Below, piece after piece: positions 53,633 to 62,634 of a stretch of 64,000 nucleotides of DNA. A program made the position numbers and the translations under genes. The number at the start of each line of letters is the position of its first letter. Positions within the stretch are counted from its first letter, which is position 1. This DNA comes from Diplosphaera chodatii (taxonomy: Eukaryota; Chlorophyta; Trebouxiophyceae; Prasiolales; Stichococcaceae), in contig JAALGY010000036.1 of the NCBI GenBank assembly GCA_032358165.1, forward strand, positions 682,001 through 746,000, given 5' to 3'. Below the pieces are notes generated by a model. It was not told where the DNA came from. It ran no database searches and was given only the letters and a program-made list of their open reading frames with translations.

Positions 53633-54087
53633 TAGTGCGGGCTCAGACGGCGCGTCACTGCAGCAGGCAGCAACCACATCACACCTCACGAGTGGATTCA
53701 GGTGCCTGCTACTGTGGTGCAGCTGGCTTTTGGTGATGTCCAGGGCGTTGGCAGAAGAATGTTATGTTGTACTGGCATGCTGTATCAATGCTGAGGACCC
53801 TTGTTGTGCAGAGGTCTGGGTCTGTATGGCGCGGCGCAATGCCATTCTGGATGTGAACATGCAGACATATGAAGTGTTGCTAATATCTGCGATGCAGGAG
53901 TAGATGCGGTCGCAGATCAACGCCTAACAGTTGGCAGGAGAGGGTGTGAACATTTGTGATGTGAAACATTGCCAATGCTGTGCTCACAAACGCACTGGCA
54001 GCCAAGACACGTTTGGCTGGATGTTTTATCGGCAGGACCACGCATCAACAATACAGCTTTAGTGCGTGTGCACGTATGCACATGCAG
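53633..54087. other. 3' flank of kinase gene, edge of repeat island
   Basis: About 455 bp lie between the kinase stop and the first retroelement fragment. One plus-strand open frame is present (to 53903) but has no recognisable feature. This is the transition from single-copy genes to repeats. Confidence 0.35.
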
Positions 54088-54214
54088 TTGACATTGGTTA
54101 CATACTGGTGGTGGGCCATTTTGGCCTAGCCACAGGCTCAGGCGGGAAAAACCCAGAGCAACATGCACAACGAGTCGTGTACGAAACCGTTCACTCCCCG
54201 CTGACGGAATGGTT
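54088..54214 (-). mobile_element. LINE 3' fragment, copy 1
   Basis: On the minus strand this is the 3' end of the non-LTR family repeated through the island: 3' UTR, then the ending GGCCCACCACCAGTATGTAA and a short tail. It contains no coding part and diverges slightly from the others (GGTTACATAC on plus instead of GATTACATAC). Confidence 0.7.
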
Positions 54215-54391
54215 AAACCCCTCTTAGAACAGCCAAAAATTGCACAAACGCACCACAGCGCTCAATAAGATTCTAAACCCTGTATCCATTCCCGCCCTGT
54301 AGCGTTTCTTCGCCTTGTCGCCGATGCATGCAATGGGGGGCTGCACTGACATGACATTGATTACATACTGGTGGTGGTGCCGTGGCACGTG

Positions 54392-54993
54392 GACATTGAC
54401 ATTGACATTGATTACATACTGGTGGTGGGCCATTTTGGCCTAGCCACAGGCTCTGGCGGAAAAACCCAGAGCAACATGCGCAACGAGTCGTGTACGAAAC
54501 CGTTCACTCCCCGCTGACAGAATGGTTCCACTCAATCCCGGTTGGATGCACACCCCTCCAACTCTGCACATTGATCATGACAACCCCGCAAAAAGGCTGC
54601 CAGTAGCCCGGCATCCTGCTGCATAAAGTCCGCCACTGATGTGATGTTGCTGTCCTCAAACAGCTCCGAATGCTGCACCCTCTGATCTACTAGGGCTGGA
54701 CACCCCCAGACCATATGCGCCTCATCATCCACCACGCCGCAGCTACACCGCTGACACAGCCGCTCTGCCCGCGGCAGCCGCTGCCACCTCCCTGTCTCCA
54801 CCCCCAGCATGTGACTGCCCATGCGAAACTGTGCTAACCGCCGACGACCGGTCTTGGAGGCGACTGCCTGCAAGTAGCCGGCCAACTGGTAGTTGTCACC
54901 GTTCACAGGGCCCCTGACTCCCAGCCACTCACGCACTTTGCGCAAGTCGCTGCCATTCACAGCATCGAAGGTGCGGCGCTGCAGGTGTGCAGT
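54392..54993 (-). mobile_element. LINE copy 2, 5'-truncated, with reverse transcriptase C-terminal region
   Basis: Minus-strand coding sequence 54993-54532 ends in a stop and is followed by a ~110-nt 3' UTR and a TGTAATCAATGTCAATGTC tail. The encoded C-terminal region has RRRLAQFRMGSHMLGVETGR and a CX2CX9HX4C zinc knuckle (CQRCSCGVVDDEAHMVWGC), the arrangement found downstream of the reverse transcriptase in non-LTR retrotransposons. The 5' end stops abruptly at 54993, where the tail of copy 3 begins. This is a dead fragment. Confidence 0.8.
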
Positions 54994-55815
54994 GACATTG
55001 ACATTGACATTGATTACATACTGGTGGTGGGCCATTTTGGCCTAGCCACAGGCTCTGGCGGAAAAACCCAGAGCAACATGCACAACGAGTCGTGTACGAA
55101 ACCGTTCACTCCCCGCTGACAGAATGGTTCCACTCAATCCCGGTTGGATGCACACCCCTCCAACTCTGCACATTGATTGTGACAACCCCGCAAAAAGGCT
55201 GCCAGTTGCCCGGCATCCTGCTGCATAAAGCCTGCCACTGATGTGATGTTGCTGTCCTCAAACAGCTCCGAATGTTGCACCCTCTGATCCACTAGGGCTG
55301 GACACCCCCAGACCATATGCGCCTCATCATCCACCACGCCGCAGCTACACCGCTGACACAGCCGCTCTGCCCGCGGCAGCCGCTGCCACCTCCCTGTCTC
55401 CACCCCCAGCATGTGACTGCCCATGCGAAACTGTGCTAACCGCCGACGACCGGTCTTGGAGGCGACTGCCTGCAAGTAGCCGGCCAACTGGTAGTTGTCA
55501 CCGTTCACAGGGCCCCTGACTCCCAGCCACTCACGCACTTTGCGCAAGTCGCTGCCATTCACAGCATCGAAGGTGCGGCGTTGCAGGTGTGCAGTGACAA
55601 CAGATGTGTCAATGCGCTGCGGCACGCCGTCAACGATGGGTGACATGAAGTGCAGGAACGAACACACCTGGGCAGCCCAGCATGCTGAGCTGCTGGTGCT
55701 GCGCCCCGGCCGGCTGGCCAGAGCACAGTTCTCCAGGAATGCCTGCTTGGTGAGGCGGGTGTCCGGCATTGCGACCAGCCGGTTCCAGAACCGGCAGATG
55801 GCCAGCGTTGCCGTG
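54994..55815 (-). mobile_element. LINE copy 3, longest coding fragment of the C-terminal region
   Basis: This is the same family as copy 2 but extends further upstream. From 55815 the minus frame encodes TATLAICRFWNRLVAMPDTR and LTKQAFLENCALASRPG before the shared TAHLQRRTFDAVNGSDLRKV and zinc-knuckle segments, with a stop at 55134. A 3' UTR and (CAATGT)-type tail follow. The upstream reverse transcriptase and endonuclease parts are missing; the fragment breaks at 55815 into a (GTTT)n-associated repeat. Confidence 0.82.
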
Positions 55816-55822
55816 TTCTGGT

Positions 55823-56021
55823 TTTTTGTTTGTTTGTTTGTTTTTCACAAAGGGCGTCCAGACCAGAACCCAGCTCAATAGCAAGGCTCTGCGGCACCAT
55901 GCGGCTTCTCACATGTCAACATGAGAGCGGCGAATGAATATCAAGTCAAACATCAGGTGTTCGAAACATGTAGATGGAGGACACTGAAACCACAAGGGAA
56001 TGCAGGGCCCATGAGACCAGG
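55823..56021 (-). mobile_element. (AAAC)-tailed repeat family, copy 1
   Basis: On the minus strand the unit ends in CTGGACGCCCTTTGTGAAAA followed by (CAAA)n. The body carries the shared segments TTCCCTTGTGGTTTCAGTGT and GAGCCTTGCTATTGAGC. This copy is a diverged subtype (TCACATGTCAACATGAGAGC on plus) shared with the copy near 61.9 kb. It is non-coding. The TTGTAA plus simple-repeat tail suggests a retroposed (SINE or LINE 3') sequence. Confidence 0.65.
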
Positions 56022-56025
56022 GAGA

Positions 56026-56135
56026 CATGACATTGATTACATACTGGTGGTGGGCCATTTTGGCCTAGCCACAGGCTCTGGCGGAAAAACCCAGAGCAAC
56101 ATGCACAACGAGTCGTGTACGAAACCGTTCACTCC
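56026..56135 (-). mobile_element. LINE 3' fragment, copy 4
   Basis: About 110 bp of the LINE 3' UTR and tail only. Its 5' boundary (56135) abuts the first unit of the minisatellite directly. Confidence 0.7.
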
Positions 56136-56225
56136 GGGAGTCCTGGATGGGACTGAAAGTGAAGGTGAAGGTGACGACGAATGCTGGCTGACGAAGTGTG
56201 AGGGTGTAGGCGAAGGTGAGTGGCG
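56136..56225 (+). repeat. Minisatellite, single ~90-bp unit
   Basis: One unit of the family beginning GGGAGTCCTGGATGGGACTG and continuing with GAAGGTGAAGGTGA-type purine-rich sequence up to GGTGAGTGGCGG. It runs directly into the (GTTT)n tract. Confidence 0.7.
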
Positions 56226-56332
56226 GTTTGTTTGTTTGTTTGTTTGTTTGTTTGTTTGTTTGTTTGTTTGTTTGTTTGTTTGTTTGTTTGTTTGTTTGTT
56301 TGTTTGTTTGTTTGTTTGTTTGTTTGTTTGTT
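56226..56332 (+). repeat. (GTTT)n microsatellite, about 27 units
   Basis: 107 bp of uninterrupted GTTT repeats, (AAAC)n on the minus strand. It is the expanded 3' tail of an (AAAC)-tailed repeat copy whose body continues to the right (ACAAAGGGCGTCCAGACC). Confidence 0.95.
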
Positions 56333-56372
56333 ACAAAGGGCGTCCAGACCAGAACCAAGCTCAAGGAACAAG

Positions 56373-57365
56373 GCTTGCTTCCACCAGCATGCAGGGCGCC
56401 TCACGGCGTATCCGGTCCCAGCGGGCCCAGAGCTCGGCGTACTTGTACGCAACCGGTCCCTGCATGTCTGCGCGGGGTTTTCTGGGTTTACCCGCGGGTG
56501 CCGTGGCACGTGGACAGACACACGTTACGACTCTTCAGATTAGACACTTGCATTGACATTGACATTGATTACATACTGGTGGTGGGCCATTTTGGCCTAG
56601 CCACAGGCTCTGGCGGAAAAACCCAGAGCAAGGTTGCAGCGGTGCGACCTAGCCGCGTGTGCGTGGCCTTGCTGCCGCCGCCGCCAGGTCCCCGCACTTG
56701 TACGACCATTAGGTAGCCTTCCTCATCGGGACTATTGCCTTTCGCTGGTCTCATGGGCCCTGCATTCCCTTGTGGTTTCAGTGTCCTCCATTGACATACT
56801 TCGAACAGAGCATTTGGATGACCTACCCAGCCGCCCTCACGTTCCCACGTGAGACGCCGCATTGTGCCGCAGAGCCTTGTTCATTGAGCTTGGTTCTGGT
56901 CTGGACGCCCTTTGTAAAAAACAAACAAACAAACAAACAAGGAACAAGGCTCTGCGGCACAATGCGGCATCTCACGTGGGAACGTGAGGGCGGCTGGCTA
57001 GGTCATCAAAATGCTCTGTTCGAAATATGTCAATGGAGGACACTGAAACCACAAGGGAATGCAGGGCCCATGAGACCAGCGCAAGGCAATAGTCCCGATG
57101 AGGAAGGCTACCTAATGGTCGGACAATGCGGGGACCTGGCGGCGGCGGCAGCAAGGCCACGCACACGCGGCTAGGTCGCACCGCTGCGAGTGTCTAATCC
57201 TGAAGAGTCGTAACGTGTGTCTGTCCACGTGCCACGGCACCCGCGGGTAAACCCAGAAAACCCCGCGCAGACATGCAGGGACCGGTTGCGTACAAGTACG
57301 CCGAGCTCTGGGCCCGCTGGGACCGGATACGCCGCGAGGCGCCCTGCATGCTGGTGAAAGCAACC
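56373..57365. repeat. Large inverted repeat (palindrome) of the (AAAC)-tailed family
   Basis: The left arm (56373-56882, including an 81-bp LINE insertion) is the near-perfect reverse complement of the right arm (56942-57365). Examples are GCAGCGGTGCGACCTAGCCG at 56636 against CGGCTAGGTCGCACCGCTGC ending at 57187, and GAACAAGGCTCTGCGGCACA at 56942 against its complement ending at 56882. The central 59 nt contain CTTTGTAAAAAACAAACAAA. The arms hold the whole repeat body, about 424 bp without the insertion. A transcript through it would fold into a long hairpin. Confidence 0.85.
56553..56633 (-). mobile_element. LINE 3' fragment, copy 5, with target-site duplication
   Basis: 81 bp of LINE 3' end inserted in the left arm of the palindrome and flanked by TTGCA at 56548-56552 and 56634-56638. 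The uninterrupted target (GACACTTGCAGCGGTG) is seen, as its complement, at about 58350-58365. This defines the insertion precisely and shows an extreme 5' truncation with a short (CAATGT)n tail. Confidence 0.85.
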
Positions 57366-57864
57366 AAACCCAAGATGACAGAGGGCTGGCGCTGGCAAAC
57401 AACAGAGGGCCGGCGGCTGACGCCGCAAGCTGTCCGCCATGCACAACACCGGGCTCCAGGGTCTTCTGAGGTAGATGCCTCCAGCCTCGCGGGTTCCGCG
57501 GGTGACCGCTGCTAGGTGTCATGCTACTTTCCATTCATTGGACATCGTGAGGGACTCGGTTCGATCCCTGACGGTGGCGGAAGTTTCGGGTCTAGTTCCG
57601 TGCGGGACCAACCCACCCCACCCTATGCAAGTGGTTGCCTCGGCAATCTGCCCTCCATTGTTTGTGTATATAAGTCGTTGAAAAACGCAATACACAAACA
57701 TCCTTCCGGTCAAAGGTTCTCTTTTCCATCGCTATTTGCAACTTCCCTTACCGCTTTCCATTCCATGCTACTAAGGTCTTGGTCTGGGTCTCGTTCTTGG
57801 TCTTGTTCTTGGTCTTGAAGGTACGCGGTGGTTGGAGTCTGGGCTGGGACGAGTAGCGGAGGTG
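57366..57864. other. Non-repeat spacer in the island with B-box-like motif
   Basis: About 500 bp right of the palindrome. It contains GGTTCGATCCC near 57558 (matches a Pol III B-box consensus), a TATATAAG near 57667 and a block CGCTATTTGCAACTTCCC (about 57730) that recurs at 62458. I cannot assign a gene; it could be part of an unrecognised retroelement. Confidence 0.35.
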
Positions 57865-58053
57865 GGAGTCCAGGATGGGACTTTGTTTTTTTGTTTGTTT
57901 TTTACAAAGGGCAGGATGGGACTGAGAGTGAAGGCGAAGGTGAAGGCCGGTGCTGGCTGGCAAGGTGTGAAGGTGTAGGTGAAAGTGAGCGGCGGTGGAA
58001 GTCCAGGATGGGACTGCAAGTGATGGTGGAGATGAAGGCGAATGTTGGCTGAC
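57865..58053 (+). repeat. Minisatellite array (~92-bp units), interrupted
   Basis: Two to three partial units (GGGAGTCCAGGATGGGACT and relatives) interrupted near 57884-57911 by a short GTTT-rich tail plus ACAAAGGGC. The end (GAATGTTGGCTGACGAAGTG) leads into the next (GTTT)n tail. Confidence 0.7.
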
Positions 58054-58552
58054 GAAGTGTTTGTTTGTTTGTTTTTTACAAAGGGCGTCCAGACCAGAAC
58101 CAAGCTCAATGAACAAGGCTCTGCGGCACAATGCCGCGTCTCACGTGGGAACGTGAGGGCGGCTGGCTAGGTCATCCAAATGCTCTGTTCGAAATATGTC
58201 AATGGAGGACACTGAAACCACAAGGGAATGCAGGGCCCATGAGACCAGCGCAAGGCAATAGTCCCGATGAGGAAGGCTGCCTAATGGTCGTACAAGTGCG
58301 GGGACCTGGCGGCGGCGGCAGCAAGGCCACGCACACGCGGCTAGGTCGCACCGCTGCAAGTGTCTAATCCTGAAGAGTCGTAACGTGTGTCTGTCCACGT
58401 GCCACGGCACCCGCGGGTAAACCCAGAAAACCCCGCGCAGACATGCAGGGACCGGTTGCGTACAAGTACGCCGAGCTCTGGGCCCGCTGGGACCGGATAC
58501 GCCGCGAGGCGCCCTGCATGCTGGTGAAAGCAACCAAGCCCAGGATGACTAG
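58054..58552 (-). mobile_element. (AAAC)-tailed repeat family, near full-length copy
   Basis: About 500 bp in the minus sense. It starts at the GGTTGCTTTCACCAGCATGC end (58530) and finishes with CTGGACGCCCTTTGTAAAAA and (CAAA)n at 58054-58085. This copy has no LINE insertion at the TTGCA site and so gives the pre-insertion target. It has no coding capacity beyond short frames. Confidence 0.7.
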
Positions 58553-58555
58553 GTG

Positions 58556-58832
58556 AGGTGTGAAAGTGTAGGTGAAGGTGAGTGGCGGTGGGAGTCCTGG
58601 ATGGGACTGAAAGTGAGGGTGAAGGCGACGGCGGGTGCTGGCTGACGAAGTGTGAAGGTGTGAGTAAAGGTGAGCGGCGGTGGGAGTCCAGGATGGGACT
58701 GAAAGTGAAGGTGAAGACGAAGGCTGGTGCTGGCTGGCAAGGTGTGAAGGTGTAGGTGAAAGTGAGCGGCGGTGGAAGTCCAGGATGGGACTGCAAGTGA
58801 TGGTGGAGATGAAGGCGAATGTTGGCTGACGA
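58556..58832 (+). repeat. Minisatellite array, three ~92-bp units
   Basis: Unit starts (GGAGTCC) at 58591 and 58683 and the variant GGAAGTCC at 58774 are spaced 92 and 91 bp. Units differ by a few substitutions. The array ends in GAATGTTGGCTGACGAAGTG followed by a (GTTT)n tail, exactly as at 58.03 kb. Confidence 0.85.
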
Positions 58833-59219
58833 AGTGTTTGTTTGTTTGTTTTTTACAAAGGGCGTCCAGACCAGAACCAAGCTCAATGAACAAGGCTCTG
58901 CGGCACAATGCCGCGTCTCACGTGGGAACGTGAGGGCGGCTGGCTAGGTCATCAAAATGCTCTGTTCGAAATATGTCGATGGAGGACACTGAAACCACAA
59001 GGGAATGCAGGGCCCATGAGACCAGCGCAAGGCAATAGTCCCGATGAGGAAGGCTGCCTAATGGTCGTACATGTGCGGGGACCTGGCGGCGGCGGCAGCA
59101 AGGCCACGCACACGCGGCTAGGTCGCACCGCTGCAAGTGTCTAAACCTGAAGAGTCGTAACGTGTGTCTGTCTATCCACGTGCCACGGCACCCGCGGGTA
59201 AACCCAGAAAACCCCGCGT
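58833..59219 (-). mobile_element. (AAAC)-tailed repeat family, truncated copy
   Basis: This has the same sequence as the 58054-58552 copy for ~380 bp but ends early at CCCAGAAAACCCCGCG (59218). Together with the minisatellite to its left it forms a direct duplication of the 57.96-58.4 kb segment. Confidence 0.7.
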
Positions 59220-59276
59220 GTGCGTGGCCTTGCCGCCGCCGACGCCAGGTCTCCGCACTTGTACGGCATTTTTTTC

Positions 59277-59931
59277 GACATTGATTACATACTGGTGGTG
59301 GGCCATTTTGGCCTAGCCACAGGCTCTGACGGAAAAACCCAGAGCAACATGCACAACGTGTCGTGTACGAAACCGTTCACTCCCCGCTGACAGAATGGTT
59401 CCACTCAATCCCGGTTGGATGCACACCCCTCCAACTCTGCGCATTGATCATGACAACCCCGCAAAAAGGCTGCCAGTTGCCCGGCATCCTGCTGCATAAA
59501 GTCCGCCACTGATGTGATGTTGCTGTCCTCAAACAGCTCGGAATGCTGCACCCTCTGATCCACTAGGGCTGGACACCCCCAGACCATATGCGCCTCATCA
59601 TCCACCACGCCGCAGCTACACCGCTGACACAGCCGCTCTGCCCGCGGCAGCCGCTGCCACCTCCCTGTCTCCACCCCCAGCATGTGACTGCCCATGCGAA
59701 ACTGTGCTAACCGCCGACGACCGGTCTTGGAGGCGACTGCCTGCAAGTAGCCAGCCAACTGGTAGTTGTCACCGTTCACAGGGCCCCTGACTCCCAGCCA
59801 CTCACGCACTTTGCGCAAGTCGCTGCCATTCACAGCATCGAAGGTGCGGCGTTGCAGGTGTGCAGTGACAACAGATGTGTCAATGCGCTGCGGCACGCCG
59901 TCAACGATGGGTGACATGAAGTGCAGGAACG
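59277..59931 (-). mobile_element. LINE copy 6, C-terminal coding fragment
   Basis: Tail and 3' UTR at the left, then a coding frame with stop at 59405 running up to 59931 and including GSHMLGVETGRWQRL and the zinc knuckle. At 59931 the LINE sequence ends (SFLHFMSPIVDG-like context lost) and is fused in frame to unrelated sequence (see next entry). Confidence 0.8.
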
Positions 59932-60251
59932 CTGGGCTGACACTGAGTGGCCGAGACCAGGAGCTCGGCGTCCATGGAGGGCGACAGCAGGGTGAAGTCG
60001 CGCTGCTGCAGGAGGGCATCCACACGGGCGACGCCGCTGCAGGCAGCGGTGGCGAAGAGCTTGATGGTCAAGACGCCATCACTGGCGGCATGGGCGCCCA
60101 TCAGGTCGAAGCTGCCAATGCGGCTGCCCAGCAGCTGGATGAGCTCAAGCCTAACCGTGTTGGACAAAGACAAGACAAGAAGACAGACAAACCGTGTTGG
60201 CGTCGGCGGTGGCGGGCAGGGCGACTCTGACGGCAATGGGCAAAAGCGCAA
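59932..60251 (-). pseudogene. Unidentified coding-like sequence fused to LINE copy 6
   Basis: A minus frame of about 100 residues continues across from an ATG at 60251. It contains a well-composed segment (LSNTVRLELIQLLGSRIGSF, then DGVLTIKLFATAACSGVARV and LLQQRDFTLLSPSMDAELLV) quite unlike the surrounding simple repeats. It may be a remnant of a host gene or of another element's ORF. I do not recognise it. A stop soon follows the junction in this frame. Confidence 0.35.
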
Positions 60252-60392
60252 GGCTGGTTGTCAGGTCGACGGAACGTTCCGCCCGTAGTCTAGGTGCACC
60301 ACCGCGCCGCAGCCGCTCAAGCGAGAGCGTGAGGCTCATGGCTGGGCGAGGTGCATGATGGCCGTGGTGGTGGGCGCTGGTGTAGGCGTTGG

Positions 60393-60675
60393 ATGTTTGT
60401 TTGTTTGTTTGTTTTTTACAGAGGGCGTCCAGACCAGAACCAAGCTCAATGAACCAGGCTCTGCGGCACAATGCGGCGTCTCACGTGGGAACGTGAGCGC
60501 GGCTGGGTAGGTCATCAAAACGCTCTGTTCGAAATATGTCAATGGAGGACACTGAAACCCCAAGGGAATGCAGGGCCCATGAGACCAGCGAAAGGCAATA
60601 GTCCCGATGAGGAAATCTAAGCTGCATGGCTGCAAATGTGCTGCAAAGGCTAAGGACGGCGAAAGTCAGCAGCGC
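60393..60675. repeat. Left arm of 1.06-kb-spaced inverted repeat
   Basis: A (GTTT)n tail and (AAAC)-family body continue into GAGGAAATCTAAGCTGCATG and GCTGCAAATGTGCTGCAAAG. The same order occurs in reverse complement at 62045-61740. Confidence 0.8.
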
Positions 60676-61739
60676 CAACAACGCGGTCCCAATCACCCAG
60701 GCCACAAATGCTATGTCCTGTACTAGGTGATCCCATCACAACTGGTGAGTCTCTATGGCCCACTGCTAATGCGGCCGAAGCTAGCGGCAGACTGCGGCAA
60801 GGGCAGATGCGGCAAGCGGCGGCGGCGGCAGCTGGCAATGGTGAAGCTGCATGGCTGAGGAGGCAGCACGCGCTGGTATGACGATGTGACACAGTCGCGA
60901 GTATGTGCATCTGCAGTCTGAGAAGAAAGGTCTGTGAATGTCGGCTGTCGATGGCAAGGCGGCGCAGCTGATGCCGGACGCCAGTTTGAAGCGGGTCCCC
61001 CAAACCGCTGCAAACTGGATCGAACAAGAGCCGAGGCGCTGCTGAAGCTGCGTAGATGGATGCTGTACGCCGCTGAACGCTGAACGTGCGCCTGGCCGCT
61101 ACAGGGTGACCAAGCCTGCAGCGGCGCAGTCGCGCATGCGGCGCAGGCGGCTGAAGCGGCTGCTGTGAAGGCTGATGGCGGGCTAACGGCTGTCAGAGCG
61201 TATCATGACACCGTGTGTGATGGCTGCAGAGCTGTGGTGACGCCGGCCAGGCTGTGCAGGCGGTTTCCGAAACCGCTGTGCTGCGGGATCCCTGCTGATC
61301 GCCAAACCGAACTGCCCCCGAAGTCCGGCTAGCGATGCAGGGCCGGCTGCAGGCGGCTCCTATGACGATGTAGAAGCGGCTGAAGGTGATGGTGAAGGCG
61401 TAGAACCGTAGGAGACGGCGTTGAGGGGGCTGGCTGGTGGAGGCGTGCTGAGGGGTTTGGGGGTCGGAGGCGGCGACTGTGGACTTTCCGCTGGAGCGCT
61501 TGCGTTTGATGACGATGAAGAAGGTGCTGAGTGGCTGTGTGAGCGTAGAAGCGGTGTGGACGTCAGGGTTGGCTGGTAGAGGTGTTGTGCTGCCAGGATG
61601 GCAACAGTTTGGGCTGGTGTGATGGGCCGCAAGGCTGGCACGCTGCTCGTGGAGGCAAGCAAGAATGGCGGAGGCGATGAAGATGCGTATGGGAGCAGCG
61701 GCAGGCCGTGCCAGGGGGCCCCCTCCCCCTGGCACAGTG
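60676..61739. other. Unique ~1.06-kb segment between inverted repeat arms
   Basis: GC-rich sequence with no repeats shared with the rest of the island. Minus-strand frames of up to ~180 residues are Ser/Pro/Thr-rich and overlap one another in different frames, so none is convincing. It could be the internal part of a non-autonomous element or captured DNA. Confidence 0.35.
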
Positions 61740-62045
61740 AAAACGGAAAAGCCAGTTGCTGACTTTCGCCGTTCTTAGCCTTTGCAGCACATTTGCAGCC
61801 ATGCAGCTTAGGTTTCCTCATCGGGACTATTGCCTTGCGCTGGTCTCATGGGCCCTGCATTCCCTTGTGGTTTCAGTGTCCTCCATCTACATGTTTCGAA
61901 CACCTGATGTTTGACGTGATATTCATTCGCCGCTCTCATGTTGACATGTGAGAAGCCGCATTGTGCCGCAGAGCCTTGCTCTTGAGCTTGGTTCTGGTCT
62001 TGACGCCCTTTGTAACAAACAAACAAACAAACAAACAAACACAGC
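61740..62045. repeat. Right arm of 1.06-kb-spaced inverted repeat
   Basis: Reverse complement of the left arm: GAACGGCGAAAGTCAGCAAC on the minus strand, the CTAAGCTGCATGGCTGCAAA block, then the (AAAC)-family body (the diverged subtype also seen at 55.9 kb) and an (AAAC)6-type tail at about 62016-62041. Confidence 0.8.
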
Positions 62046-62631
62046 CGCTCTGCCCGCGGCAGCCGCTGCCACCTCCCTGTTTCCACCCCCAGCATGTGAC
62101 TGCCCATGCGAAACTGTGCTAACCGCCGACGACCGGTCTTGGAGGCAATTGCCTGCAACTAGCCGGCCAACTGGTAGTTGTCACCGTTCACAGGGCCCCT
62201 GACTCCCAGCCACTCACGCACTTTGCGCAAGTCGCTGCCATTCACAGCATCGAAGGTGCGGCGCTGCAGGTGTGCAGTGACAACAGATGTGTCAATGCGC
62301 TGCGGCACGCCGTCAACGATGGGTGACATGAAGTGCAGGAACGAACACACCTGGGCAGCCCAGCATGCTGAGCTGCTGGTGCTGCGCCCCGGCCGGGTGG
62401 CCAGGGCACAGTTCTCCAGGAATGCCTGCTTGGTGAGGCGGGTGTCCGGCAATCAAACGCTATTTGCAACTTCCCTTACCCCTTTCCATTCCATTGCGAC
62501 CAGCCGGTTCCAGAACCGGCAGATGGCCAGCGTTGCCGTGTGCGCCACTGGGAACCGCCCAAGCTCCCCCAACACCGCCACGTTGGGAGTGCCTGTGCGC
62601 ACGTCAAGAACAGACCGAAGGAACTTCCGAT
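62041..62631 (-). mobile_element. LINE copy 7a, coding fragment lacking its 3' end
   Basis: This minus-strand fragment reaches furthest upstream of the C-terminal copies. It encodes LDVRTGTPNVAVLGELGRFP and TATLAICRFWNRLVAM, then the shared region down to the zinc-knuckle start at 62041. A 42-bp block (about 62454-62495) is inserted between the codons for RLVAM and PDTRL relative to copy 3. Confidence 0.78.
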
Positions 62632-62634
62632 GGA

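Noticed and set aside
55921..56556. ORF with long Val-Cys-Leu-Phe repeats
   Set aside because: It is only translation of the (GTTT)n tract through retroelement 3' ends.
57273..57515. 80-residue plus ORF starting MQGPVAYKYAELWARWDRIR
   Set aside because: It lies wholly in the (AAAC)-tailed repeat, recurs as repeat copies that are truncated or interrupted, and shows no family match; probably chance.
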